From NCBI GenBank assembly GCA_964575185.1, contig CAZNPW010000037.1, forward strand, positions 1 to 29,493: a stretch of DNA of 29,493 bases, read 5' to 3'. Shown here in pieces: positions 1-7,791 of the stretch. The notes beneath the pieces were generated by a model. It was not told the origin of the DNA. It ran no database searches and saw nothing but the letters and a program-made list of their open reading frames with translations. Origin of the DNA: CAZNPW01 sp964575185 (GTDB lineage Bacteria; Pseudomonadota; Alphaproteobacteria; Rhodobacterales; Rhodobacteraceae). The position numbers and the translations under genes are program-made. The first letter of the stretch is position 1. Every line of letters begins with the position of its first letter.

Positions 1-1173
1 CATCGTCGGGTCGAGCATCGTCGGGATCATCACGTCCTGGAACGGGTCGCGGCTGAACCGCCCGGCCTTCCAGTCGTCGTAGGCGCGCTCCATCCGTTCC
101 ACCGAATCGGTGAAATGCAGGTCGCCCTTCAGGTGCGGCGAGCCCTCGGGCAGGGCGGTGAACCGTGGTGCTGCGTCGAGCGCGATGTTCAGCTTGCCCG
201 ACGAGCCCCGCGTCTTGAAGCCGCGCACGCGCTTCAGGAACGGCGCGGGCAGGTGCCGCTCGCCCACATGCCGCAGGAAGGTCCGCCGCACGTCCATGTT
301 CGACACGACCCGCTTCGCCCGCAGCGTGGCCCCGTCGGCCAGCACCACCCCCGTCGCGCGGCCACCCGCGACCAGGATCTCCTCCACCCCCGCGCCCGTG
401 CGGATCTCGCCCCCCGCCGCCCGCAGGCTCGCGGCGAGCGCCTGCGTGATCGCCCCCATCCCGCCGCGCGCATAACCCCAGGTGCCGATGTTGCCATCCA
501 CGTCGCCCATCGCGTGGTGCAAGAGCACATAGGCCGTGCCCGGCGACATCGGCCCCAGCGCGGTGCCGATGATCCCGCCGATCGCGAGGTAGGCCTTCAC
601 CACAGGGTTCTCGAAATACCCGTCGAGGAAGTCGCTGATCGACATGGTCCAGAAGCGGATCATGTCGCAGACCTGCATCTCGGACATCCCCGACATCTGC
701 CGGACAAGCCAGATCATCTCGCCGATGTCGCGCGGCCGGAACGAGGCGGGGTCGGGCGGGCGGCGCATCAGCAGCGGGCGGATGAACCGGCAGTGCCGCA
801 GCACGTCGCGGGCGTAGGTGTCATAGGCCTCGGCATCGCGGGGGCTGAACCTGGCAAAGGCCCGGCGGTTTTCGTCGTGGTCGCGGTGCATCCCCAGATA
901 GGTATCGCCGCTGAACATCGCCCCGCCCTCGTAGGGGATGATCTGCAGCCCGTGCCGCGCCAGTTCCAGGTCGCGCATGATCTCGGGCCGGAACAGGCTG
1001 CTGACGTAGGAGCAGTTGGAATAGGTGAAGCCCGGATACAGCGACCGGCTGACCGCCGCCCCGCCGATCCAGTCGTTCTTCTCCACCACCAGGACGCGCA
1101 GCCCGGCGCGGGCGAGGTAGCAGGCCGCGACCAGTCCGTTGTGACCCGCCCCGATGACGATGGCGTCGTGCAT
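1..1173 (-). CDS. Phytoene-dehydrogenase-like NAD(P)/FAD-dependent oxidoreductase, C-terminus beyond window
   Basis: The minus-strand frame is open from an ATG at 1173 to the window edge, giving 391 codons without a stop, so the C-terminus is missing. The N-terminus (MHDAIVIGAGHNGLVAA) is a classic Rossmann dinucleotide-binding GxGxxG motif for FAD. It is followed by VVEKNDWIGGAAVS, the acidic residue ending beta-2 and a glycine-rich second motif typical of the phytoene desaturase/PYROXD2-type family (COG1233). A second conserved block reads GGMGAITQALA, which is also usual in this family. Members include carotenoid desaturases and many uncharacterised lipid or amine oxidoreductases. No carotenoid genes lie beside it, so the substrate is unknown. 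The start fits the family because the Rossmann strand normally begins within the first few residues. It is divergent from a TetR regulator 87 bp away, which may control it. Confidence 0.85.
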   Translation of the reverse strand, partial: MHDAIVIGAGHNGLVAACYLARAGLRVLVVEKNDWIGGAAVSRSLYPGFTYSNCSYVSSLFRPEIMRDLELARHGLQIIPYEGGAMFSGDTYLGMHRDHDENRRAFARFSPRDAEAYDTYARDVLRHCRFIRPLLMRRPPDPASFRPRDIGEMIWLVRQMSGMSEMQVCDMIRFWTMSISDFLDGYFENPVVKAYLAIGGIIGTALGPMSPGTAYVLLHHAMGDVDGNIGTWGYARGGMGAITQALAASLRAAGGEIRTGAGVEEILVAGGRATGVVLADGATLRAKRVVSNMDVRRTFLRHVGERHLPAPFLKRVRGFKTRGSSGKLNIALDAAPRFTALPEGSPHLKGDLHFTDSVERMERAYDDWKAGRFSRDPFQDVMIPTMLDPTM

Positions 1174-1191
1174 GCGCCGCAGTCTCGCAGG

Positions 1192-1217
1192 ATTCTGACT
1201 GTGCTGTCAATCAGAAT
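1192..1217. promoter_or_regulatory. Candidate TetR operator in the divergent intergenic region
   Basis: A perfect 7-bp inverted repeat, ATTCTGA (1192-1198) and TCAGAAT (1211-1217), is separated by 12 bp. It lies between the oxidoreductase start (1173) and the TetR start (1261). A minus-strand TTGACA hexamer (1210-1205) sits inside the spacer, so a repressor bound here would cover a possible -35 of the oxidoreductase promoter. The matching -10 is poor. Function is inferred from symmetry and position. Confidence 0.5.
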
Positions 1218-1260
1218 GACCGGCCTTTCCGCCCGTCACCGCGAGGTCTAGGTGTAGGCC

Positions 1261-1896
1261 ATGCCCGATCCCGCACTCCCCCGGAAACTGCCGCGCGACG
1301 AACGCCGCCTGCAACTGATCGAGGCGACGATCCGCGTGCTGGCGCGGCAGGGCTTCGCCCGCACCACGATGACGCAGGTGGCGCAGGAGGCCGGGCTGTC
1401 GCACGGCCTGGTGAACTTCCATTTCCGCAGCAAGGAGAACCTGCTGCTCGAGACGCTCCTGTATCTGGCCGAGGAGTATCGCGCGAACTGGACCGCGGCG
1501 CTCGCCGCCGCCGGGCCTTCGGCACCCGAGCAGCTCGACGCCATCCTGCGCGCCGACTTCGCGCCGCAGGTCTGCACCCCCGACCGGCTGTCGGCCTGGT
1601 GCGGCTTCTGGGGCGAGGCGCAGAGCCGGCCGTTGTACCAGGACCGCTGCGGGTCCAACGACCAGGTCTACACCGATGCGATGGATGCGATCTGCGCCCG
1701 GATGAATGCCGAGCACGGCTATGCCGGGCAACCGCAGCGGATCGGCCGGGCGCTGCGCGTGACGTCCGAGGGCGTCTGGCTCGACATGATGACGCTGCGC
1801 ACCCCCTACGGCACCGACGAGGCGCTGGCGACCGTGATGACGACGGTCGCGGCCTTCTACCCCCGCCACTTCACCGACGCCGGGCGCATCGCCTAG
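1261..1896 (+). CDS. TetR/AcrR-family repressor, BetI-like
   Basis: This 211-residue protein has the length and layout of TetR repressors. The N-terminal helix-turn-helix lies at about residues 15-62, with the recognition region VAQEAGLSHGLVNFHFRSKE, the segment where TetR proteins carry 'xxGxxxxxxYxxFxxKexL'. The rest is an all-helical ligand-binding and dimerisation domain resembling the BetI type (TetR_C_6). The ribosome-binding site is weak, and the ATG at 1261 is the first usable start. The inducer cannot be deduced. Placement back-to-back with the FAD oxidoreductase, with a palindrome between them, suggests it represses that gene and itself. Its stop codon overlaps the fliI stop in a shared CTAG, so the two genes converge with no space for a terminator. 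Confidence 0.85.
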   Translation: MPDPALPRKLPRDERRLQLIEATIRVLARQGFARTTMTQVAQEAGLSHGLVNFHFRSKENLLLETLLYLAEEYRANWTAALAAAGPSAPEQLDAILRADFAPQVCTPDRLSAWCGFWGEAQSRPLYQDRCGSNDQVYTDAMDAICARMNAEHGYAGQPQRIGRALRVTSEGVWLDMMTLRTPYGTDEALATVMTTVAAFYPRHFTDAGRIA

Positions 1897-3194
1897 CCCA
1901 GGATCGCCTCCAGCCGCGCGAAGCTGCCCGCCACGCCGCCCTCCGCCGGTTCGGCCAGGAAGGCGTCGAGCCTGGGGAACAGCGCCACGGCGCGGTCGAC
2001 CTCGGCGTCCGTCCCGGCCTGGTAGAGCCCGGCCTGCACCATCATCTCGGCCCGGTCATAGGCGCCGAGACTGCGCCGCGCCGCGGTGATCAGCGCATTC
2101 TCCGCGGCGCTCGCCGCACCGGGCAGCGCCCGCGACACCGAGCGCAAGAGGTCGATCGCCGGGAACCGCCCCCGCTCGGCGATCCGCCGGTCGAGGACGG
2201 TGTGCCCGTCGAGCACCCCCCGCAGCGTGTCGGCGACATAGCCGTCCATGTCGGACCCAGCGACCAGCACCGAGAACACCGCCGTAATGTCGCCCTGCCC
2301 CTCGCCCCCCGGGCCGGCGCGTTCGGCAAGCTGCATGATGAGCTGCCCGGTGGAAGGCGGAAACCCCCCCGTCGCCGCGGGTTCCCCCAGCGCGAGCGCG
2401 ATGTCGCGGTGCGCCTCGGCGAAGCGCGTCACGCTGTCGAGCAGCAGCAGCACATGCCGGCCGCGGTCGCGGAAATACTCCGCCACCGCCATCGCCGACC
2501 AGGCGCAGCGGCGGCGGACCAGCGGCGAGCGGTCCGAGGTCGCCGCCACCACGACCGACCGCGCCATCCCCTGCGGGCCAAGGACGCGCTCCACGAACTC
2601 GCGCACCTCGCGCCCGCGCTCGCCCACCAGGCCGACGACGATCACGTCGGCCTCGAGCCCCGTCGCCAGCCGCGCGAGCAGGGTCGACTTGCCGACGCCC
2701 GATCCCGCGAACAGACCGATCCGCTGGCCGCGCACGATGGGCAGCAGCGTGTCGAACACCGCCATGCCGGTGCCGCAGCGCGCGCCCAGCGCGCGGCGGC
2801 TGGTGGCCGGCGGCGGGTCGGCCGCGACCGGCACCACCGCCGCGCCCCGCCGCAGCGGCCGGCCGTCGAGCGGCTGGCCGAAGGGGTCGATCACCCGGCC
2901 GACCCAGGTCGGGTCCGGGCGCAGCGCGCTGCCCGCCGCGGGCAGCACCGCCATGCCGAGCCGCAGGCCGGTCAGCCCGCCCTCGGGCAGTACCGTAACC
3001 CCGGCGGAGGCGATCGCCAGCGCCTCGCCCCCCTGCTCCGCGCCGTCGAAGGCCACGCGGTCGCCCACCGCAAGCACGCCCGACAGCCCCCTGACCTCGA
3101 CCAGCCCGCGCGACAGCGCGGCGATGCGCCCGACCGGCCGCGCGACCCGCACCTCGGCCACGTCCCGCATCAGGCAATCGATCGTGTCCGGCAT
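1893..3194 (-). CDS. fliI: Flagellum-specific export ATPase FliI
   Basis: FliI is the hexameric ATPase at the cytoplasmic face of the flagellar type III export gate, related to F1-beta subunits. Translated from the ATG at 3194 it has 433 residues, normal for FliI. The Walker A loop GSGVGKST is at about 164-171. Other family blocks are VGLVGERGREVREF, LLLLDSVTRFAEAHRDIALALGE (Walker B and switch region; split here only for description) and DGHTVLDRRIAERG. An ATG 36 nt further upstream (3230) is in frame. The 3194 start is preferred because GAGGGA lies 4 nt upstream of it, and because the extra 12 residues are Arg/Thr-rich and unlike FliI. The gene is divergent from the flgB operon and converges on the TetR gene. 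Confidence 0.95.
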   Translation of the reverse strand: MPDTIDCLMRDVAEVRVARPVGRIAALSRGLVEVRGLSGVLAVGDRVAFDGAEQGGEALAIASAGVTVLPEGGLTGLRLGMAVLPAAGSALRPDPTWVGRVIDPFGQPLDGRPLRRGAAVVPVAADPPPATSRRALGARCGTGMAVFDTLLPIVRGQRIGLFAGSGVGKSTLLARLATGLEADVIVVGLVGERGREVREFVERVLGPQGMARSVVVAATSDRSPLVRRRCAWSAMAVAEYFRDRGRHVLLLLDSVTRFAEAHRDIALALGEPAATGGFPPSTGQLIMQLAERAGPGGEGQGDITAVFSVLVAGSDMDGYVADTLRGVLDGHTVLDRRIAERGRFPAIDLLRSVSRALPGAASAAENALITAARRSLGAYDRAEMMVQAGLYQAGTDAEVDRAVALFPRLDAFLAEPAEGGVAGSFARLEAILG

Positions 3195-3235
3195 CGTGTC
3201 CCTCGTTCGTTCACGCCCTGTTCCTGACAACCGAA

Positions 3236-3257
3236 TCTAAACGAATCACCTCTAAAC
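3236..3257 (+). promoter_or_regulatory. Direct repeat upstream of flgB, possible regulator-binding site
   Basis: TCTAAAC occurs at 3236-3242 and 3251-3257, 15 bp apart, and CGAATC is also repeated (3232-3237 and 3242-3247). The block lies in the 95-bp gap between divergent fliI and flgB, 33 to 54 nt before the flgB start. This A-rich island stands out in the GC-rich sequence. CtrA half-sites (TTAACC-like) are known at flagellar promoters of this bacterial group, but these repeats match that consensus only loosely. No clear -35/-10 pair was found. Confidence 0.3.
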
Positions 3258-3289
3258 CCCCGGCAAGCAGCCGAGGGAGAAGCCCTGAG

Positions 3290-3661
3290 ATGTTCGAAAC
3301 GCTGGAACTGACCGCCATGGCGCAGGCGCGCATGGCCCATTCCGCAAGCCGCATGGCCGCCGTGGCGCAGAACGTGGCGCAGGCCGACACGCCCGGCTAC
3401 CGACCCGTCCGCACGCCCGACTTCGCGCAGTTCTGGGCGGCGCGGCAGGGCGACGGCGGGCTTCGGCAGACGCGCGGCGGCCATCTTGCCGCGACGCCGA
3501 TGCTGCCCGGCGCGCCGCTCGGCACCGAACCGAACGGCAATGCCGTGTCGCTCGAGGACGAGATGCTCGCCGCGGTCGACGCACGCGCGCAGCACGAGAT
3601 GGCGCTGTCGATCTGGCGCTCCACCTCGGACGTGCTGCGCGCCAGCCTCGGGCGGAGGTAG
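3290..3661 (+). CDS. flgB: Flagellar basal-body proximal rod protein FlgB
   Basis: FlgB is a small rod subunit exported through the flagellar secretion gate to build the proximal rod. The 123-residue product has the family N-terminal block, here RMAAVAQNVAQADTPGYRPV, with the usual NxANxxTPGY-type rod signature slightly altered. It also has the FlgB-specific EPNGNAVSLEDEM segment near residue 80-95 and a helical C-terminus. A strong purine-rich site (GAGGGAGA) precedes the ATG. It is the first gene of the plus-strand flagellar operon and is followed 3 nt later by flgC, the normal partner. Slightly short for the family (about 130 residues), but complete. Confidence 0.93.
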   Translation: MFETLELTAMAQARMAHSASRMAAVAQNVAQADTPGYRPVRTPDFAQFWAARQGDGGLRQTRGGHLAATPMLPGAPLGTEPNGNAVSLEDEMLAAVDARAQHEMALSIWRSTSDVLRASLGRR

Positions 3662-3664
3662 GCG

Positions 3665-4042
3665 ATGACCGACCTCAACCACGGCATGGCCCTGTCGGCC
3701 GCGGGCCTTTCGGCGCAGTCGCAGCGGCTGCGCCATGTGGCCGAGAACATCGCCAACGCCGACACGCCCGGCTACCAGCGCAAGACCGTGTCCTTCCGGG
3801 CCGGCGCGGACGGCCGGGTCGAAGCCGGCCCCGTGCGGCTCGACCGCCGCGACGGGCCGCGGGTGCGCGACCCCGGCAACCCGCTGGCCGGGCCGGACGG
3901 CACCTACGAGGGGTCGAACGTCGACCTCGTGCTCGAGATCGCCGACGCGCGCGAGGCGCAGCGCAGCTACGAGGCGAACCTGCGGGTCTTCGACCAGACA
4001 CGGCAGATGACCATGCAGCTCTACGAAATCCTGCGTCGCTGA
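3665..4042 (+). CDS. flgC: Flagellar basal-body rod protein FlgC
   Basis: This second proximal-rod subunit has 125 residues. The N-terminal rod/hook motif ENIANADTPGYQRK is close to the family consensus. The C-terminus SNVDLVLEIADAREAQRSYEANLRVF matches the FlgC/FlgG helical tail, including the conserved 'SNVdlv.Em.dm..A.rsYeaN' pattern. The middle is shorter than in enteric FlgC. The ATG follows a GGAGG-like site in the flgB end (GGCGGAGGTAGGCG). It stands between flgB and fliE, as in most flagellar clusters of this group, and is surely co-transcribed with them. Confidence 0.95.
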   Translation: MTDLNHGMALSAAGLSAQSQRLRHVAENIANADTPGYQRKTVSFRAGADGRVEAGPVRLDRRDGPRVRDPGNPLAGPDGTYEGSNVDLVLEIADAREAQRSYEANLRVFDQTRQMTMQLYEILRR

Positions 4043-4054
4043 ACGGAGAATCCG

Positions 4055-4339
4055 ATGCTCACCACCGCCATCCAGGCCGCCTCCGGCTATGCCGCCGCGC
4101 GCCCCCAGGTCCAGCCCGACGGCAGCGGCTTCGCCGCCGTGCTGCAGCAGGGGCTGGAGAACGTGACCGACCGCCTGGTCCGCAACGAGAACGTCGCCCG
4201 CGCGGCGCTGCTCGGCCAGGGCGACCCCAACGCGCTCGTCGAGGCGCTGGCGGCCACGCAATCGGCGGTCGAACAGGTCACCGCCGTCCGCGACCGCGTG
4301 GTCGAGGCCTACCAGGAGATCCTGAGGATGCCGGTATGA
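4055..4339 (+). CDS. fliE: Flagellar hook-basal body complex protein FliE
   Basis: FliE joins the MS ring to the proximal rod and is one of the first proteins exported. The 94-residue product is of typical length. It has the conserved C-terminal half containing GDPNALVEALAATQSAVEQ and VRDRVVEAYQEILRMPV; the final 'A.qeilrMpv' block is diagnostic for FliE. A GGAGA ribosome-binding site precedes the ATG. Its end overlaps fliQ by 4 nt (ATGA), implying translational coupling. Confidence 0.95.
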   Translation: MLTTAIQAASGYAAARPQVQPDGSGFAAVLQQGLENVTDRLVRNENVARAALLGQGDPNALVEALAATQSAVEQVTAVRDRVVEAYQEILRMPV

Positions 4340-4605
4340 CCGAAGCCGCGCTCCTCGACGTGATGCGCCAGGCGCTGTGGGTGTCGGTCGTGGTCTCGAC
4401 CCCGATCCTGCTCGCCGCGCTGGTGGTGGGCGTGGTCATCGGCCTCCTGCAGGCCCTGACCTCGGTGCAGGAGATGACGCTGACCTTCGTGCCGAAGACG
4501 GCGGCGATGGTGGCGGTGTTCTGGGCCTCGATGGGGTTCATGACCACCACGCTGGTGGCCTTCTTCCAGAACGACGTGATCGCGCGCATCGCAGGGGGCG
4601 GGTGA
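4336..4605 (+). CDS. fliQ: Flagellar export gate membrane protein FliQ
   Basis: FliQ is a small inner-membrane subunit of the FliPQR export gate. The 89 residues contain two hydrophobic helices (about 15-38 and 50-72) around the conserved GLLQALTSVQEMTLTFVPK loop, a hallmark of FliQ/SctS proteins. It is separated from fliP and fliR, which are not in this window. fliQ lies between fliE and flgF and overlaps both neighbours (ATGA with fliE, TGATG with flgF), so it is part of the same operon. Confidence 0.96.
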   Translation: MTEAALLDVMRQALWVSVVVSTPILLAALVVGVVIGLLQALTSVQEMTLTFVPKTAAMVAVFWASMGFMTTTLVAFFQNDVIARIAGGG

Positions 4606-5318
4606 TGGAGACGACGGGCTACACCATCCTCACCCGCCAGTCGGGCCTGATGCGCGAGATGCAGGTGGTGGCGAACAACATCGCCAACATCTCGACCGCG
4701 GGCTTCCGGCGCGAGGGCGTGATCTTCACCGAATACGTCGCGCGCGCCGGGGCCGACCCCTCGCTGTCGATAGCCAGCGCCTCGGGGCGGCTCGTCGACC
4801 TGACGCAGGGCGCGCTCAGCCAGACGGGCGGGACCTGGGACTTCGCGATCCAGGGCGACGGGTTCTTCCAGATCGCCACCCCCGACGGCCCGCGCCTGAC
4901 CCGCGCCGGTGCCTTCGGACCGGACCCGGCCGGCACCGTCGTCAACCGCGACGGGAATGCGCTGCTCGACGAGGGCGGTGCCCCCGTCACGGTGCCGCCG
5001 GGCGCGACGCTGGTCAGCCTCGGGGCCGACGGCACGCTGTCGGCCGACGGCGTGGCCTTCGCCCGCGTCGGCCTGTGGCAGGCCGAGGGCGACAACCCGC
5101 TGCAGCACGAGGGCGGCACGCGGTTCCGCGTCACCGGCACCCTCGTGCCCGCCGAAGGCGCCCAGGTGCTGCAGGGCTATCTCGAGGACAGCAACGTCAA
5201 CGCGGTCTCCGAGGTGGCCCGGATGATCGAGGTGCAGCGGTCCTACGAGCTCGGCCAGACCTTCCTCGACCGCGAAGACGGCCGCCTGCGCGGCCTGATC
5301 CAGACCGTATTCCGCTAG
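4605..5318 (+). CDS. flgF: Flagellar basal-body rod protein FlgF
   Basis: FlgF is a distal/proximal rod junction protein. From the ATG at 4605, which shares an A with the fliQ stop (TGATG), it has 237 residues. Landmarks are the N-terminal VVANNIANISTAGFRRE rod motif, a central beta region with FAIQGDGFFQI and TRAGAF (the 'g.Gff.v..p.g...Tr.G.F' signature), and a C-terminal EDSNVNAVSEVARMIEVQRSYE block. The open frame continues further upstream inside fliQ, but those residues are arginine-rich and unlike FlgF. FlgF is told from FlgG by the neighbouring longer FlgG and by its length. Confidence 0.93.
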   Translation: METTGYTILTRQSGLMREMQVVANNIANISTAGFRREGVIFTEYVARAGADPSLSIASASGRLVDLTQGALSQTGGTWDFAIQGDGFFQIATPDGPRLTRAGAFGPDPAGTVVNRDGNALLDEGGAPVTVPPGATLVSLGADGTLSADGVAFARVGLWQAEGDNPLQHEGGTRFRVTGTLVPAEGAQVLQGYLEDSNVNAVSEVARMIEVQRSYELGQTFLDREDGRLRGLIQTVFR

Positions 5319-5327
5319 GAGCCCCCG

Positions 5328-6113
5328 ATGAAAGCCCTGCAGATCGCCGCGAGCGGCATGGCCGCCCAGCAGACCCGGGTGGACGTGATCTCGAACAACC
5401 TCGCGAACATGTCCACGACCGCCTACAACGCCCGCCGCGCCGATTTCGCCGACCTCAACTACGTGCAGGTGGCCCGCCCCGGGACGGTCATGGCCGACGA
5501 CGGCACGATGCTGCCGACCGGCATCCAGATCGGCCAGGGCGTGCGCGCCGTCGCCGTCAGCGTGATCCTGTCGCAGGGCTCGCTCGCCGCGACCGGCGGC
5601 GACCTCGACCTGGCCGTCGACGGACGCGGCTACCTCGAGGTGACGCTGCCCTCGGGCGCCCCCGCCTACACCCGCGACGGCAGCCTCAAGCGCAGCGGCG
5701 AGGGGCTGATCGTCACCTCCGACGGCTTCCCCGTCGCCCCCGAGATCGTCATCCCGGCCGAGGCCACGAGCATCGCCATCAACCCCGAGGGCGAGGTCTG
5801 GGCCTATTTCGACGACCGCACCGAACCCGAGCAGCTCGGGCAACTGAACCTCGTCAGCTTCACCAACGAAAAGGGGCTCGAGGCGCTGGGGTCGAACCTC
5901 TACCGCGAGACCCCGGCCTCGGGCGCGGCCAGCGTCGGGACGGCGGGGCGCGACGGGCTGGGGCTGCTGCGCCAGGGCTACCTGGAGGAAAGCAGCGTCG
6001 ATCCGGTGCGCGAGGTCACCGAGCTCATCAAGGCGCAGCGCGGCTACGAGCTGAACGCCAAGGTCATCACCGCCGCCGACCAGATGCTCGGCGCGACGAC
6101 GCAGATCCGCTGA
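5328..6113 (+). CDS. flgG: Flagellar distal rod protein FlgG
   Basis: FlgG builds the distal rod that carries the drive shaft to the hook. The 261-residue product is of standard length. It begins MKALQIAASGMAAQQ and contains VISNNLANMSTTAYNARRADF, the FlgG version of the rod motif followed by the L-stretch region that distinguishes FlgG (residues ~40-58). Later come LAVDGRGYLEV and YTRDGSLKRS. The C-terminal LEESSVDPVREVTELIKAQRGYELNAKVI is the strongest family block. The start lies 9 nt after flgF with an AGGAG site. Confidence 0.97.
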   Translation: MKALQIAASGMAAQQTRVDVISNNLANMSTTAYNARRADFADLNYVQVARPGTVMADDGTMLPTGIQIGQGVRAVAVSVILSQGSLAATGGDLDLAVDGRGYLEVTLPSGAPAYTRDGSLKRSGEGLIVTSDGFPVAPEIVIPAEATSIAINPEGEVWAYFDDRTEPEQLGQLNLVSFTNEKGLEALGSNLYRETPASGAASVGTAGRDGLGLLRQGYLEESSVDPVREVTELIKAQRGYELNAKVITAADQMLGATTQIR

Positions 6114-6532
6114 TGCGCGCGCTGATCCTTGCGGCGCTGACCGCCGGCCCCGCCGCGGCCCAGAGCGTGATCGCGCTGAACACGATCCCGGCGGGCACGG
6201 TCATTGCGGCCGACGACCTGCTCGTCGTGCCCGACGACCTGCCCGGGGCGGTCGCCTCGGTGGCCGAGGCCGCGGGGCTGACCGCCGCCGGGGCGATCTA
6301 TGCCGGCCAGGCGGTGCGCCCGTCGGACCTCGCGCAACCCGCGCTCGTCGAACGCAACGCGCTGGTCACGCTGGTCTACGCCCGCGGGCCGCTGCGGATC
6401 GCGGCCCAGGGCCGCGCGCTCGACACCGCCGCGGCCGGCGGCCTCGTGCGCGTCATGAACCTCGCCTCGCGCAACGTCGTGACGGGCACCGTCACCGCCC
6501 CCGCCACCGTCACGATCGGAGACGCCCGATGA
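6113..6532 (+). CDS. flgA: Flagellar P-ring assembly chaperone FlgA
   Basis: FlgA is a periplasmic chaperone for the P ring (FlgI). The ATG at 6113 overlaps the flgG stop (TGATG), giving 139 residues. Features are a Sec signal peptide (MRALILAALTAGPAAAQS, cleaved near residue 17) and an SAF-like domain with IPAGTVIAADDL and AGAIYAGQAVRPSDL. The C-terminal half has RNALVTLVYARGPLRI and GLVRVMNLASRNVVTGTV, the 'v.v.n..s.kvv.g.V' FlgA signature. It is short compared with enteric FlgA (about 220), as is common in alphaproteobacteria. FlgI is not in the window. Confidence 0.92.
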   Translation: MRALILAALTAGPAAAQSVIALNTIPAGTVIAADDLLVVPDDLPGAVASVAEAAGLTAAGAIYAGQAVRPSDLAQPALVERNALVTLVYARGPLRIAAQGRALDTAAAGGLVRVMNLASRNVVTGTVTAPATVTIGDAR

Positions 6533-7269
6533 CCCACCCCATGCTCCGCCTTTCCCTCGGCATCGCCGCGCTGGCGCTGCTCGGCGCCTGCGCGCGCCTT
6601 GCCGACGTCGGGCGCGCACCCGAGTTCAGCCCGCTGGCCGGCAGCTACGAGCAAAGCGCGATGTACTCCGCCGCCGTGCCCGAAACCGCGGCTCCGCTCC
6701 TGCCCGCCAGCCCCGCGTCGCTCTGGGCCGGGCCGGATACGGCCTTCTTCGAGGGCGGCCGCGCCCGCAACCGGGGCGACATCGTGACGGTGGTGATCGA
6801 CATCAACGACAGCGGCGAGTTCGCCGCCGCCAGCGACCGCAACCGCGGCGGCAGCGAGACGCTCGGCGTGCCATCGCTGTTCGGCATTCCGCAGCGGCTC
6901 GACGCCCGCCTCCCCGACGGCGCGACCATGGCCGAGGCGGTGGAGGCGCAGTCGGCCTCGGTCTTCGCCGGCGAAGGCTCGACCGCGCGGCAGGAGGAGC
7001 TGGCGCTCCGCGTCGCCGCCACCGTGGTCGAGGTGCTCCCGAACGGCACCCTGCGCATCGAGGGCCAGCAGGAGGTGCGGCTGAACGACGAGCTGCGCGA
7101 GCTCATGGTCTCGGGCTTCGTGCGCCCCGCCGACATCAGCCAGGTGAACGAGATCCGCTACGACCGCATCGCCGGGGCGCGCATCGCCTATGGCGGCCGC
7201 GGCATCGTGTCGGACGCGCAGACCCCGCGCTGGGGACAGGAGGCCGCCGATGTCCTGCTGCCGTTCTAG
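6529..7269 (+). CDS. flgH: Flagellar L-ring lipoprotein FlgH
   Basis: FlgH forms the outer-membrane L ring around the rod. The 246-residue precursor has a lipoprotein signal: a hydrophobic stretch ending LLGAC, so Cys21 would be lipidated. It has the family motifs SLWAGPDTAFFEGGRARNRGDIVTV (the 'lf.D.rA...GDi.tv.i' block), a central region and a C-terminal GTLRIEGQQEVRLNDE...LMVSGFVRPADIS. The C-terminal IAYGGRGIVSDAQ and W are also conserved. It overlaps flgA by 4 nt (ATGA). Confidence 0.96.
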   Translation: MTHPMLRLSLGIAALALLGACARLADVGRAPEFSPLAGSYEQSAMYSAAVPETAAPLLPASPASLWAGPDTAFFEGGRARNRGDIVTVVIDINDSGEFAAASDRNRGGSETLGVPSLFGIPQRLDARLPDGATMAEAVEAQSASVFAGEGSTARQEELALRVAATVVEVLPNGTLRIEGQQEVRLNDELRELMVSGFVRPADISQVNEIRYDRIAGARIAYGGRGIVSDAQTPRWGQEAADVLLPF

Positions 7270-7278
7270 GAGCGCGCC

Positions 7279-7728
7279 ATGCTGAAGCTCCTGCCGATCC
7301 TGCTGCCCGTCCTGGGCCTCGTGCTGGGCGTGGCGGGGGGCACCTTCCTGCGCCCGCCGCCCGGCCCCGCCGTCGCGGCCGCGGCCCCGCTGCCCGCGCC
7401 CGAGCCGACCGAGGCGGCGCGGCTGTCCAACCAGTTCGTCGTGCCGGTCGTGCGCGACGACCGGGTCGCCGCGATGGTCGTCATGGCGCTGTCGATCGAG
7501 GTCGCGGCCGGCACGACCTCGACCGTGTTCGAGAACGAGCCGAAGCTGCGCGACGCGCTGCTGCTGGTGCTGTTCGACCACGCCAACGCCGGCGGCTTCG
7601 ACGGGCCGTTCACCGAACTCAGCAACCTGGAGACCCTGCGCAGCGCCCTGCGCGAGGCCGCGCGGGCCGAGCTGGGCGACATCGTCGTCGACGTCCTGAT
7701 CTCGGACCTCGCGCGGCAGGATGCGTGA
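7279..7728 (+). CDS. fliL: FliL-family flagellar basal-body-associated protein
   Basis: FliL proteins are single-pass membrane proteins around the stator that tune motor torque. The 149-residue product has one N-terminal membrane segment (about residues 3-24), an Ala/Pro linker and a periplasmic domain. That domain includes FVVPVVRDDRVAAMVVMALSIEV and a distal LRDALLLVLFDHANAGGF...LRSALREAARAELGD, similar to the FliL domain 'lr..l..iLs..t...L...eGk..Lr.ei...in'. The match is looser than for the other flagellar genes. A GGAG site precedes the ATG 9 nt after flgH. It is the last gene of the operon. Confidence 0.8.
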   Translation: MLKLLPILLPVLGLVLGVAGGTFLRPPPGPAVAAAAPLPAPEPTEAARLSNQFVVPVVRDDRVAAMVVMALSIEVAAGTTSTVFENEPKLRDALLLVLFDHANAGGFDGPFTELSNLETLRSALREAARAELGDIVVDVLISDLARQDA

Positions 7729-7754
7729 GCGGGGGCGCCGGACGCCGCCCGGGT

Positions 7755-7775
7755 CGCGCCGCCGGTCTCGGCGCG
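7755..7775. terminator. Candidate bidirectional terminator hairpin between fliL and the RpiR gene
   Basis: A perfect 7-bp GC stem, CGCGCCG (7755-7761) with CGGCGCG (7769-7775), encloses a 7-nt loop. It lies in the 63-bp gap between two converging genes, the usual place for a shared terminator. There is no T-run on either side, so it is not a canonical intrinsic terminator. Confidence 0.4.
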
Positions 7776-7791
7776 GACGCGGCCCCGCCGC

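Noticed and set aside
3195..3230. Longer FliI starting at 3230
   Set aside because: The extra residues do not resemble FliI, the ATG at 3194 has a good ribosome-binding site, and the extension would run into the flgB promoter region.
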